Notes under the pieces: generated by a model
Told to the model about the DNA's origin: nothing
Seen by the model: only the letters and a program-made list of their open reading frames with translations
Database searches by the model: none
Translations under genes and position numbers: made by a program
In this document: positions 1 through 7,418 of the stretch, in pieces
Layout: the number at the start of each line of letters is the position of its first letter
Numbering within the stretch: the stretch's first letter is position 1
NCBI GenBank assembly: GCA_011620645.1
Contig: WOYS01000010.1
Coordinates: forward strand, 1 to 45,903
DNA length: 45,903 nucleotides
Reading direction: 5' to 3'
DNA from: Mycobacterium sp.
GTDB taxonomy: Bacteria; Actinomycetota; Actinomycetes; Mycobacteriales; Mycobacteriaceae

Positions 1-190
1 GGCAAAAAACAACAAACAAAAACCACCAAACACACTATTGAGTTCTCAAACAACACACCCGTTTGACCGCGCAACAATCCGCGGCTTGAAAGCCGCGGTG
101 GAGTAGTGCGGGCAATGAGGAACCCCAACCTAATGGGTGTTTCTCTCGGATTTTGTCTCGCTCTCCGGCCGGGGCCGTGTCGCTCTGACT
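1..190 (-). promoter_or_regulatory. rRNA operon leader with boxA antitermination element
   Basis: Read on the minus strand, this stretch has the mycobacterial pre-16S leader pattern. A boxA-like TGTTGTTTGAGAACT lies at 55-41, followed by the T/G-rich tract that precedes 16S rRNA in mycobacteria. An 8-bp perfect stem (79-86 with 91-98, 4-nt loop) lies just upstream and could be the boxB or processing hairpin. The 16S gene itself is outside the window. In fast-growing mycobacteria a second rrn operon lies downstream of tyrS, which fits this position. Confidence 0.8.
79..98 (-). other. Leader hairpin upstream of boxA
   Basis: A perfect 8-bp inverted repeat, CCGCGGCT and its complement, flanks a 4-nt loop. 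It sits between the rrn promoter and boxA, where a boxB-like or RNase III processing stem is expected. The exact role is not shown by the sequence. Confidence 0.6.
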
Positions 191-196
191 TGCATA

Positions 197-225
197 AAGT
201 TACGGCAGGGCTAACGGCGAGTCAA
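197..225 (-). promoter_or_regulatory. Putative rRNA operon promoter (P1-like)
   Basis: On the minus strand there is a -35 TTGACT (225-220), a 17-bp spacer and a -10 TAACTT (202-197), so transcription should start near 190 and run towards base 1. This is a near-consensus sigma-A promoter. It is followed by a hairpin and a boxA-type sequence, which marks it as an rrn promoter rather than a promoter for a protein gene. The start point is inferred. Confidence 0.7.
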
Positions 226-272
226 ATCGCCTGGTCAGCGCGACGTTAGCGCTGGTCAGCGGCTTGAACGTG

Positions 273-1565
273 CTACCCGCCGGCGGCCACCCGAGCCACA
301 CCGGCGATGTTGCGCTTGCCACGTCGCAACACCAGCCAGCGGTCATACAGAAAGTCCGATGACTGTGGTATCCACTCGTCGCTTTCAATGCGCACGTTGT
401 TCACGTAGACACCGCCCTCGGCGACAGTGCGGCGGGCGGCGCCCTTGCTCGCCGACAGTCCGGTGGCCACCATCAGGTCCGAGATCGCGTCGGGCCCGCC
501 GGCCTCGAGCTCGGCCACCTGCCCATTGCTTGCTTCCCGCAGGGCCGCAGCCAGTGTGGATTCGTCGAGGTCACCGAGTTCTCCGCGGCCGAACAGTGCC
601 TGACTCGCCAATTCGACGCCATCGGTGGCACCCTGCCCGTGCACCAGCGTGGTGAGTTCCCGGGCCAGTCGGCGCTGGGCCGCACGCTCATGCGGCCGCG
701 ACTCCGTCGCCTCGGTGAGCTCGGCGATCTCCTCCCTGCTCAGGAAGGTGAACCACCTCAGATAGCCCAGCACGTCGGCATCGGCGGTGTTGAAAAAGTA
801 TTGATACCAGGCATACGGGCTGGTCAGCTCCGGATCGAGCCAGATGTTCCCGCCACCGGTCGACTTGCCGAACTTCTTGCCTTCAGAGTCGGTAACCAGC
901 GGTGTCGTCATCGCGTGCACAACGGCACCCCGCTTCTGACGCACCAACCGCACACCGGCCACGATGTTGCCCCACTGATCGGACCCGCCGACCTGCAATC
1001 CGCAGCCGTACCGCTCATTGAGCTGCACGTAGTCGTTGGCCTGCAACAGCATGTAGCTGAACTCGGTGTAGGAGATGCCCTCTCCTTCCAGCCGGCGTCG
1101 CACCGTGTCCCGGTCGAGCATGACGTTGACAGAGAAGTACTTACCGACATCGCGTAGAAACTCGATCGCGGACAGTTCGCTGGTCCACGACAGGTTGTTC
1201 TCCACGATCGCCCCGGTCGGCGACTCATCGAACTGGACAAACCGTTCCAGCTGGCCACGGATGCGCGCGGCCCACTGGGCGACGGTGTCGGCGGTCTGCA
1301 TCGTGCGCTCACCACTGTCCCGGGGATCACCGATCATCCCGGTGGCTCCACCGGCGAGCACGATCGGGCGGTGTCCGGCCTGCTGGAACCGGCGCAGGGT
1401 CAGCAATGGGACGAGGTGCCCGGCGTGCAGGCTCGGCGCGGTGGGATCGAAGCCCGAATAGACCGTGATCAGCCCGTTTTCGAGCGCGTCGGCCAACGCG
1501 TCCCGATCGGTCGACTGCGCGATCAGCCCGCGCCATTCCAGCTCATCAAGGATGCCCGTACTCAC
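273..1565 (-). CDS. tyrS: Tyrosine--tRNA ligase
   Basis: Class I aminoacyl-tRNA synthetase that charges tRNA-Tyr with tyrosine in the cytoplasm. The N-terminal Rossmann catalytic domain carries the HIGH-type motif HAGH (in [11 protein letters not shown]) and the KMSKS-type motif KFGKS. An S4 RNA-binding domain forms the C-terminus ([11 protein letters not shown]...GGVYVNN). Length is 430 aa from the GTG start chosen here, close to the roughly 424 aa of the M. tuberculosis enzyme. That GTG begins [13 protein letters not shown], which aligns with the family N-terminus. An in-frame ATG at 1577 would add four residues and cannot be excluded. A remnant of mpg lies directly upstream and an rrn leader directly downstream. 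Confidence 0.95.
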   Translation of the reverse strand: MSTGILDELEWRGLIAQSTDRDALADALENGLITVYSGFDPTAPSLHAGHLVPLLTLRRFQQAGHRPIVLAGGATGMIGDPRDSGERTMQTADTVAQWAARIRGQLERFVQFDESPTGAIVENNLSWTSELSAIEFLRDVGKYFSVNVMLDRDTVRRRLEGEGISYTEFSYMLLQANDYVQLNERYGCGLQVGGSDQWGNIVAGVRLVRQKRGAVVHAMTTPLVTDSEGKKFGKSTGGGNIWLDPELTSPYAWYQYFFNTADADVLGYLRWFTFLSREEIAELTEATESRPHERAAQRRLARELTTLVHGQGATDGVELASQALFGRGELGDLDESTLAAALREASNGQVAELEAGGPDAISDLMVATGLSASKGAARRTVAEGGVYVNNVRIESDEWIPQSSDFLYDRWLVLRRGKRNIAGVARVAAGG

Positions 1566-1573
1566 GCCTGCCA

Positions 1574-1693
1574 TCATCCTGTATCAATTGCTGCCGCCCG
1601 GTACCGGCGCCCGCGGGCCGCGCCGAGCGGTGCACCCAGCGCCACGCGGACCGGACTGTCTGCATCGCAGAGGTCAATACCGCAGCGGTTGTC
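1574..1693 (-). pseudogene. mpg: Relic of 3-methyladenine DNA glycosylase (mpg)
   Basis: The DNA between the Trm112-type gene and tyrS reads, in frame after the TGA at 1694-1696, as DNRCGIDLCDADSPVRVALG followed by about 19 more codons and a stop. This resembles the C-terminal part of mycobacterial Mpg, which I recall as having DNGIDLFDPSSPVRLRL followed by a GPRVGV motif. In M. tuberculosis mpg (Rv1688) lies immediately upstream of tyrS, the same position. The N-terminal three quarters are gone and the end drifts out of similarity, so no active enzyme can be made. The similarity is judged by eye from memory. Confidence 0.5.
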
Positions 1694-1912
1694 TCACCGG
1701 CGATCTGCTTGCGCTGCGCTGATCAGCCGTTGATGTTCGGCGTCGTCGGTGACGGCCACCGCCTCGTCGACGAGCAGCACCGGGATGCCGTCCACAATCG
1801 GGTAGGCGCGGCGCAGCCGGGCGTTGTAGAGGCATTCGCCCGCAACGTAATCCAGGGGCCCGTGATCCTCGGGACAGACCAGGATGTCGAGAAGCTTCGC
1901 GTCCAGCGTCAC
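1694..1912 (-). CDS. Trm112-family (UPF0434) small protein
   Basis: A 72-aa protein of the Trm112p/YcaR-like family. It has the hallmark N-terminal LLDILVCPEDHGPL segment, then a central ARLRRAYPIVDGIPVLL stretch where family members end their small zinc-ribbon-like fold. Only one of the usual cysteines is present, so zinc binding is doubtful. In eukaryotes and archaea Trm112 activates methyltransferases; the role of the bacterial members is not established. The start is GTG, and its first bases overlap the stop of the upstream gene (GTGA), which suggests translational coupling. In M. tuberculosis the equivalent gene (Rv1684) also follows the acyl-CoA synthetase fusion. Confidence 0.85.
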   Translation of the reverse strand: MTLDAKLLDILVCPEDHGPLDYVAGECLYNARLRRAYPIVDGIPVLLVDEAVAVTDDAEHQRLISAAQADRR

Positions 1913-2421
1913 GAGAACGGGTTGCTGCCGCTGCCCCAGCCCGGGGGTATCAGTGGGTTTTTATCGTTCGCGGGCGGAACCCATGGCTGCGCCCGGCCCC
2001 TCTCCTGTCCTGAATCGCCGCCACTACTTCCTCGTGCGAGGGTCTGCCGCTGGTGAGCCAACGTCGCCTGCAGTGCCTCGATCAACGGACCCTGATTGGG
2101 CCTGCGGTTGAGGCCGTCGAGCAGTGCCTGAGCGTTGGCCGCCGACGGCCGGGCGCCGCGCTGACGCAGGGTCATCACCTGCTCGATCAGCTTGGAGACC
2201 TGGCCCCCGCCACTGCCGGTCTGGTACTGCTCGGAGATGGCCATCAAGATCTGGTCGGGCGAGACGCGCTGCACAGGCTGTTCCTGAGACGAGTTCTCCG
2301 GCTCGGCCGACGCCACCGGCGCCAGCCCCATACCGAGTCCCGCGGCGACCGCGACACCCGCGAGGGCGCCCGCCGTCCAGCGGCGCACCGATGTGCCCGT
2401 CACGGCATTCTCCGTCGTCAT
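1909..2421 (-). CDS. Secreted hypothetical protein
   Basis: A 170-aa protein with a clear signal peptide: basic RRWTAG, a hydrophobic core (AGALAGVAVAAGLGMGLAP) and an SPase I-type VASA-EP cleavage site near residue 39. There is no lipobox cysteine. The mature part is mostly helical around VSPDQILMAISEQYQ, with Gln/Ala-rich repeats, then a Gly/Pro-rich tail ending NPLIPPGWGSGSNPFS. I do not recognise a characterised family. A Shine-Dalgarno-like AGAGG lies six bases before the ATG. The stop overlaps the GTG of the Trm112-type gene, so the two are probably co-translated. Confidence 0.8.
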   Translation of the reverse strand: MTTENAVTGTSVRRWTAGALAGVAVAAGLGMGLAPVASAEPENSSQEQPVQRVSPDQILMAISEQYQTGSGGGQVSKLIEQVMTLRQRGARPSAANAQALLDGLNRRPNQGPLIEALQATLAHQRQTLARGSSGGDSGQERGRAQPWVPPANDKNPLIPPGWGSGSNPFS

Positions 2422-2499
2422 CTCAACCTCTCACTGGCCGTCCCGGCGACCTCTCCATGGCCGTCCCGGCGAGCCTAACAGTGCGCCCTGCGCCGGGCA
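2422..2499. repeat. Intergenic spacer with a 15-bp direct repeat
   Basis: The 78-bp gap between the hydrolase/synthetase fusion and the secreted-protein gene contains TGGCCGTCCCGGCGA twice (2435-2449 and 2458-2472), spaced 23 bp start to start. No promoter or terminator is evident. It could be a local duplication. Confidence 0.6.
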
Positions 2500-5469
2500 T
2501 CACGGCTGTTTGCCGATGATCTTGGCGCGCACGGCAGCTGTCATGCGCTTGTACTGGTTGCTGTCGGGGTCGAAGTACCAGGCGTTACGCGAGGCCTTCG
2601 GGAGGCCCGCGGCACGCAGCGGAGCGATCTCCGGCCGATAAGACGAACTGAGAGTCATTGTCGGCGCGACGTAGACCACCGTCGGCCCGATACCGACCGG
2701 CAGTGCCGCCAGTGCCTCGGTCAGCTCCGCGCTGGGCAGGCTCCCGCCGGGGCACAGCGTGACCGCCGTGACGGCCAGCGGCCGTCCCTGCACCTCGATG
2801 CTGTAGGTCACCGCCAGGTCCACCGAACCGACCCGGCCGAGCGCGTCATTGACCGCCGCGGTGAACACCGGACCGCCGGGCGTGCGGATCACCGAACTGC
2901 GGTTGTCGACGAGCCAGAAGTCGCCGCCCTCATCGCGGCGGAAGAGCTGATCGGTGGACACCCAGGTGTCCGCGGGAGCGAACACGCCGCGCTTCACCGA
3001 CGCGGTCGGGTCCACCGGGCCCCGCGGCCGGGCCAACAGCACGCCCACCTCGCCTGCTTGTGCGCGCCGCACGAATCCCTGCTCGTCTTCCAGGATCAGG
3101 TCCTCGTCGACGTCATAGGCCGCCAGTTCGACCCGGGGGCCGCCGGGCAGCGGGCGGCCCTTGCTGCCGATCTTGGCACCCGCCACATTGGCCAGCACGG
3201 CCTGACCGTCGGTGGTGGCGAAGAACTCGACGACCTTGGCGGGCTCGAACACCTCGATGACCCGGCGCCACAGACCGCTCGGCATACCCGCGCCGATGAA
3301 CAACCGCACCGAATGCGTGCCCGCCAGCGAGAAGGCCGGGTCGTCGACGACCTTTCCGAGCATCGCCCAGGTGTAGGACACCACCGTCACCCCGTACTGG
3401 CGGATCTCGTGGACGAAACGGTCCGGTTCCAGGCCTCGGGACAGCGCGATGCGGGCGCCCCCGACCACCGCACCGCCGAGGCTGACCAGCAGACCCGACG
3501 GATGATGCAGCGGGGTGAGGCAATAGACGGTGTCACGGTTGCCCAGGTTGGCCGCCGAGGCCGTGCCCAGTGCCGACAGCGCCCACCGGTAGTTGGTGAT
3601 CTGCCGGGCGACGAGTTCACCGCCGGTGGTCGCGAACGCCACATAGGCGAGGTCGCGGGCGAAGCCGGGGTTCGGGCGGTACCAGCCCGGCAGGTCCACC
3701 TGGTCGGGGTCGATCCGCTCCATGTCGACCACGTCGGCGTCGGCAGGCACATTCAGATCGCGTGATTCGCCGCCGCCCAGCACCAGCACCCGCCGGTCGA
3801 GGGTGCGTGCGGTCTCCAGGTTCGCCGGATCGGTGAGCACCTCGACGACGCCGCCGAGGCGCGCGGCCTCGGCGAGGTCGGCGTCGGGCGGCATCAGCAC
3901 GGCGACGGCGCCGAGCCGTGACAGCGCGGCGATCGCGACCAGGGCGCTGGGCCGAGTCTGCATCAACACGCCGACCCGCACACCTTGGCGCACGCCGACC
4001 TCGATCAGGCCGCGTACGACGTTGTTGACCCGGCGGTCCACCGCCTGGTAGGTGTGCATGCGGCCGTCGAACAGCAGGAACTCGCCGTCGGGGTGGTTCT
4101 TGGCCTGCTCGGTCATGGTCCGCCCGAGCGAGATCCTGGTGTGGTCATTGATCTGACCGATCCGAGCCAGCCTGGGCAGGGTACGCGCCGTCTCGACGAC
4201 CAGGGTGCGCGCCGACTTGTTCGTGGCCACGACGGCATCCGCGGCGGCGCGGGCCAGATCGAAGGCCATCTCGGAGGCTGCGTTGGCGCCGTGCGCCACC
4301 CGGGAGGTCAGCGCGACGCCGCCGTCGACGGATTCTGGTGTCTGCAGACGCATCGGCGAGACGTCGTCGGGCAGCGCACCTTCGCCGCTGCGCCACTTGA
4401 CCCAGGAGGCCACCGTCGGCCAGGTCTGGTTCGCCGCCTTCGATCCGACGACCAGGCCGAAATGCCCTGTGCGGATAAGGTATTCGTAGGTGTCGGCTTG
4501 GGGCGCGGCGGTCTTGATACCGCGTACCGCGACCGGCTGACCGATATCGTCGACCTCGCCGATCACGGCCAGCACCGGGCAGGTGATATCGGCCAGCGTC
4601 ACCAGCTCTCCGCGGATGGAGAACCCACCCGACATCATCCGGTTGTGGGCGATGAACTGCTTGAGCAGCTCGGAGATCGCCGGCCCGGACCAGGCGATCC
4701 AGCCCTCGGAGTCCAGGAACCGGCGCTGCTGCTCGCGCGGCAGCAGCGCGTCGCGGTCATGCAGCTGACGCAGGAAATCCAGCCGCGCCTGGGCGGTCTT
4801 GAGCGGGTCGAGCATCTGGAACCCGGTGCGCGCCAGCCAGCCCGGGATGTCGATCCGGGAGAATACATGGTCGGCCATGAAATTGGCGGCCACCGCAGCC
4901 ACATTCGGCGGGATGCCCATCGGCAGGGCGGCCAGCGTGTCCACCGGCGCGCCGAATCCGACGATGCTGGCCAGGTCCTTGGACCGCCGGTAGGCAGCGG
5001 TCTGGTAGCAGAACATGCCGCCTTGCGAATAGCCCGCAAGGTGGACGTCGCTGCGGGTGACCTTCTTGACGGTATCGATGGCCTCGCTGAGGGCGACCAC
5101 GTGGTCGGCCAGGTTGCGCTGCATGCCGCCCTCGATCTGATCGGGCGAACCGAAGTCGATGACCCAGGGATCGAGACCGGCGGCGTGCAGGATGCCGACC
5201 GCGCCGTCCTCGCGGGTGACGTCCCACATGTCGGCCGACATCATCATCGGGTGCACCATCAGCACCGGGGGTCCCGGCGGCATGGTGCCGGGCCGGGTGT
5301 CGGGCGGGAAGTACCGGCGCAACCGGTACATCGGCACGCTCTCGATGATCTGGTAGGGCGAGGGCACCGCACCTGTCTCCAGGCCGCCGTAACGCAGAAC
5401 TTCGATGCCGTTCTGCGCGGTGGCCAGAAATCGGCTCACCGACCCGGTGATCAACGAGAAATCTGCCAA
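2500..5469 (-). CDS. Alpha/beta hydrolase - AMP-binding (acyl-CoA synthetase) fusion protein
   Basis: A 989-aa two-domain protein. The N-terminal half (about 1-360) is a PHA-synthase/lipase-like alpha/beta hydrolase with nucleophile elbow GYSQGG (Ser148), an acid in GEVDD (about 306-308) and a histidine in RTGHFG (His336). The C-terminal half (about 450-989) has the acyl-adenylate synthetase fold, but its phosphate-binding loop reads AFATTGGELVARQ (about 611-623), lacking the usual TSGTTGxPKG lysine. The later YGxTE and TGD motifs are also altered (FFATTDG, VSTDQL). It corresponds to Rv1683 of M. tuberculosis, linked to lipid droplets and triacylglycerol turnover. The start is TTG, supported by AGGAGAG seven bases upstream. 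Hydrolase activity looks likely; classical CoA-ligase activity is uncertain. Confidence 0.85.
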   Translation of the reverse strand: MADFSLITGSVSRFLATAQNGIEVLRYGGLETGAVPSPYQIIESVPMYRLRRYFPPDTRPGTMPPGPPVLMVHPMMMSADMWDVTREDGAVGILHAAGLDPWVIDFGSPDQIEGGMQRNLADHVVALSEAIDTVKKVTRSDVHLAGYSQGGMFCYQTAAYRRSKDLASIVGFGAPVDTLAALPMGIPPNVAAVAANFMADHVFSRIDIPGWLARTGFQMLDPLKTAQARLDFLRQLHDRDALLPREQQRRFLDSEGWIAWSGPAISELLKQFIAHNRMMSGGFSIRGELVTLADITCPVLAVIGEVDDIGQPVAVRGIKTAAPQADTYEYLIRTGHFGLVVGSKAANQTWPTVASWVKWRSGEGALPDDVSPMRLQTPESVDGGVALTSRVAHGANAASEMAFDLARAAADAVVATNKSARTLVVETARTLPRLARIGQINDHTRISLGRTMTEQAKNHPDGEFLLFDGRMHTYQAVDRRVNNVVRGLIEVGVRQGVRVGVLMQTRPSALVAIAALSRLGAVAVLMPPDADLAEAARLGGVVEVLTDPANLETARTLDRRVLVLGGGESRDLNVPADADVVDMERIDPDQVDLPGWYRPNPGFARDLAYVAFATTGGELVARQITNYRWALSALGTASAANLGNRDTVYCLTPLHHPSGLLVSLGGAVVGGARIALSRGLEPDRFVHEIRQYGVTVVSYTWAMLGKVVDDPAFSLAGTHSVRLFIGAGMPSGLWRRVIEVFEPAKVVEFFATTDGQAVLANVAGAKIGSKGRPLPGGPRVELAAYDVDEDLILEDEQGFVRRAQAGEVGVLLARPRGPVDPTASVKRGVFAPADTWVSTDQLFRRDEGGDFWLVDNRSSVIRTPGGPVFTAAVNDALGRVGSVDLAVTYSIEVQGRPLAVTAVTLCPGGSLPSAELTEALAALPVGIGPTVVYVAPTMTLSSSYRPEIAPLRAAGLPKASRNAWYFDPDSNQYKRMTAAVRAKIIGKQP

Positions 5470-5488
5470 CGCGCGCTCTCCTGTTGTG

Positions 5489-5513
5489 TGAGTCCCGAAA
5501 AGCTGAGTCCCGA
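5489..5513. promoter_or_regulatory. Tandem TGAGTCCCGA repeats upstream of the hydrolase/synthetase gene
   Basis: TGAGTCCCGA occurs at 5489-5498 and again at 5504-5513, 15 bp apart and therefore not a whole number of helical turns. Read towards the minus-strand gene, each contains CGGGACT, which resembles a half-site of the DosR box (TTSGGGACTWWAGTCCCSAA), but the palindromic partner halves are absent. A regulator-binding role is a guess from position alone. Confidence 0.3.
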
Positions 5514-5600
5514 TCCCCCGATTGCCACGACATCATGGCACAGCGTTGCTGGTCGGCCGCTGGGAACGGGTGGCGCGGGGCGGCCTAGCCTGGTGGGGAC

Positions 5601-7394
5601 ATGGCGCATCTTCTCGGGGCGGAAGCCCTACATCTGCAATACCCGACAAAAGTCGTTTTCGATTCGGTGTCCCTCGGCGTGAACGAGGGTGACCGCATCG
5701 GCATCGTCGGCCGCAACGGCGACGGTAAATCCAGCCTGCTGGCGATGCTGGCCGGCCGCGTCACCCCCGATTCGGGGCGGGTGACGGTGCGGGGCGGAGT
5801 GCGCATCGGCGTGCTGGATCAGGCCGACACCCTCGATGACTCCGACACCGTCGGGCATGCCGTCGTCGGCGACATACCCGAACACGAGTGGGCCGGCGAT
5901 CCGCGCGGCCGCGATGTCATCGCCGGATTGCTGGGCGACCTCCCTTGGGATGCCGAGCTGCGCACCCTGTCGGGTGGGCAGCGGCGCCGGGTCGCGCTGG
6001 CCCGACTGCTGGCCGACGACCATGACGTGCTGGCCCTGGACGAGCCGACCAACCATCTCGACGTCGAGGCGATCACCTGGCTGGCCCAGCACCTCAAGCG
6101 ACGCTGGTCGGCCTCGGCCGGCGGGCTGCTGGTCGTCACACACGACCGCTGGTTTCTCGATGAGATCTGCACCGCGACGTGGGAGGTACACGACCGCATC
6201 GTCGAACCCTTCGACGGCGGCTACGCGGCCTACATCCTGCAGCGGGTCGAGCGCGACCGGCAGGCCGCGACGATCGAGGCGCGCAGGCAGAACCTGGCCC
6301 GCAAGGAACTGGCGTGGTTGCGACGCGGCGCACCCGCGCGCACCACAAAGCCGAAGTTCCGCATCGATGCCGCCAATGCGCTGATCGAAGACGTCCCCGA
6401 GATCCGCGACAAGGTGGCCCTGCAGTCGCTGGCGGTGACCCGCCTGGGCAAGCAGGTGGTGGATCTGCTGGATGCGTCGGTGAGCTACGGCGAGCGCGAG
6501 GTGCTGCGGCACGTGGAATGGCGGGTGGCCCCCGGCGAGCGCACCGGCATCCTCGGCGTCAACGGTGCCGGGAAGTCCACCCTGCTCGGACTGGTCGACG
6601 GGTCTGTGCAACCCACCGAGGGCAGGGTCAAACGCGGCAAGACGGTGAGGATCGCCACGCTGACCCAGGGTGTGGAGAAGCTGGCCGAGCATCTCGACGA
6701 ACCGGTTCGGGTGGTGTTGAGCCGGCTGGCCAGCACCTACACCTTCGGGTCCGGCTCCAAATCGCAGGAACTCACGCCGAGCCAGCTGCTGGAGCGACTC
6801 GGCTTCGTCAGCGCTCAGCTGTCCATACCGGTCAAGGATCTCTCCGGCGGACAGCAGCGTCGCCTGCAGCTGCTGCTCATCCTGCTCGAACAGCCCAACG
6901 TGATGATCCTCGACGAACCGACCAACGACCTGGACACCGACATGCTGGCAGCCATGGAGGATCTGCTCGACTCGTGGCCGGGCACCCTGATCGTGGTGAG
7001 CCACGACCGGTACTTCCTGGAGCGGGTCACCGATCAGCAGTACGGGATCCTCGCCGGGCACCTGCGCCACCTGCCCGGCGGGGTCGACGAGTACCTGCGG
7101 TTGCGGGCCGCGCACGCAGCGACCACCGGTACCGCGGCGCCCAAACAGGCTGTACAGAGCGGTAACTCGGTCTCCGGCGCTGATCTGCGCGCGACGCAGA
7201 AGGAGATCTCGGCGATCGAGCGCAAGTTGACGAAGCTCGACGGTCAGATCAAGGACGCTCAGCACCGCCAGGCCGAACACGATCAAGGTGATTACGAAGG
7301 GCTTCGGGCATTGACCGCTGCGCTGGGTGAACTCGAATCCGAGGTCGCCACGCTGGAGGAGCGTTGGCTCGAACTCTCCGAGGCTCTCGGCTGA
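5601..7394 (+). CDS. ABC-F family ATPase, Uup-like
   Basis: A 597-aa soluble tandem-ATPase protein with no transmembrane segments, so an ABC-F translation or ribosome-associated factor rather than a transporter. Domain 1 has Walker A GRNGDGKSS (37-45), signature LSGGQRRR and Walker B ALDEPTNHLD. Domain 2 has GVNGAGKST, LSGGQQRR and ILDEPTNDLD. The linker ARKELAWLRRGAPARTTKPK is typical of the Uup branch. The last roughly 65 residues form a coiled coil (SAIERKLTKLDGQIKDAQ...) like the Uup C-terminal DNA/RNA-binding domain. It is divergent from the hydrolase/synthetase gene. GGTGGGG nine bases before the ATG can act as ribosome binding site. Resistance-type ABC-F proteins are less likely because those usually lack this C-terminal domain. 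Confidence 0.9.
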   Translation: MAHLLGAEALHLQYPTKVVFDSVSLGVNEGDRIGIVGRNGDGKSSLLAMLAGRVTPDSGRVTVRGGVRIGVLDQADTLDDSDTVGHAVVGDIPEHEWAGDPRGRDVIAGLLGDLPWDAELRTLSGGQRRRVALARLLADDHDVLALDEPTNHLDVEAITWLAQHLKRRWSASAGGLLVVTHDRWFLDEICTATWEVHDRIVEPFDGGYAAYILQRVERDRQAATIEARRQNLARKELAWLRRGAPARTTKPKFRIDAANALIEDVPEIRDKVALQSLAVTRLGKQVVDLLDASVSYGEREVLRHVEWRVAPGERTGILGVNGAGKSTLLGLVDGSVQPTEGRVKRGKTVRIATLTQGVEKLAEHLDEPVRVVLSRLASTYTFGSGSKSQELTPSQLLERLGFVSAQLSIPVKDLSGGQQRRLQLLLILLEQPNVMILDEPTNDLDTDMLAAMEDLLDSWPGTLIVVSHDRYFLERVTDQQYGILAGHLRHLPGGVDEYLRLRAAHAATTGTAAPKQAVQSGNSVSGADLRATQKEISAIERKLTKLDGQIKDAQHRQAEHDQGDYEGLRALTAALGELESEVATLEERWLELSEALG

Positions 7395-7406
7395 CGTTCG
7401 GGTCTC

Positions 7407-7412
7407 TACGAT
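7407..7412 (+). promoter_or_regulatory. Leaderless-type -10 element
   Basis: TACGAT is followed by exactly six bases and then the GTG start at 7419, the spacing expected when transcription begins at the start codon. It lies just after the ABC-F stop codon, so the membrane-protein gene may have its own promoter. Confidence 0.45.
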
Positions 7413-7418
7413 GAGGCC

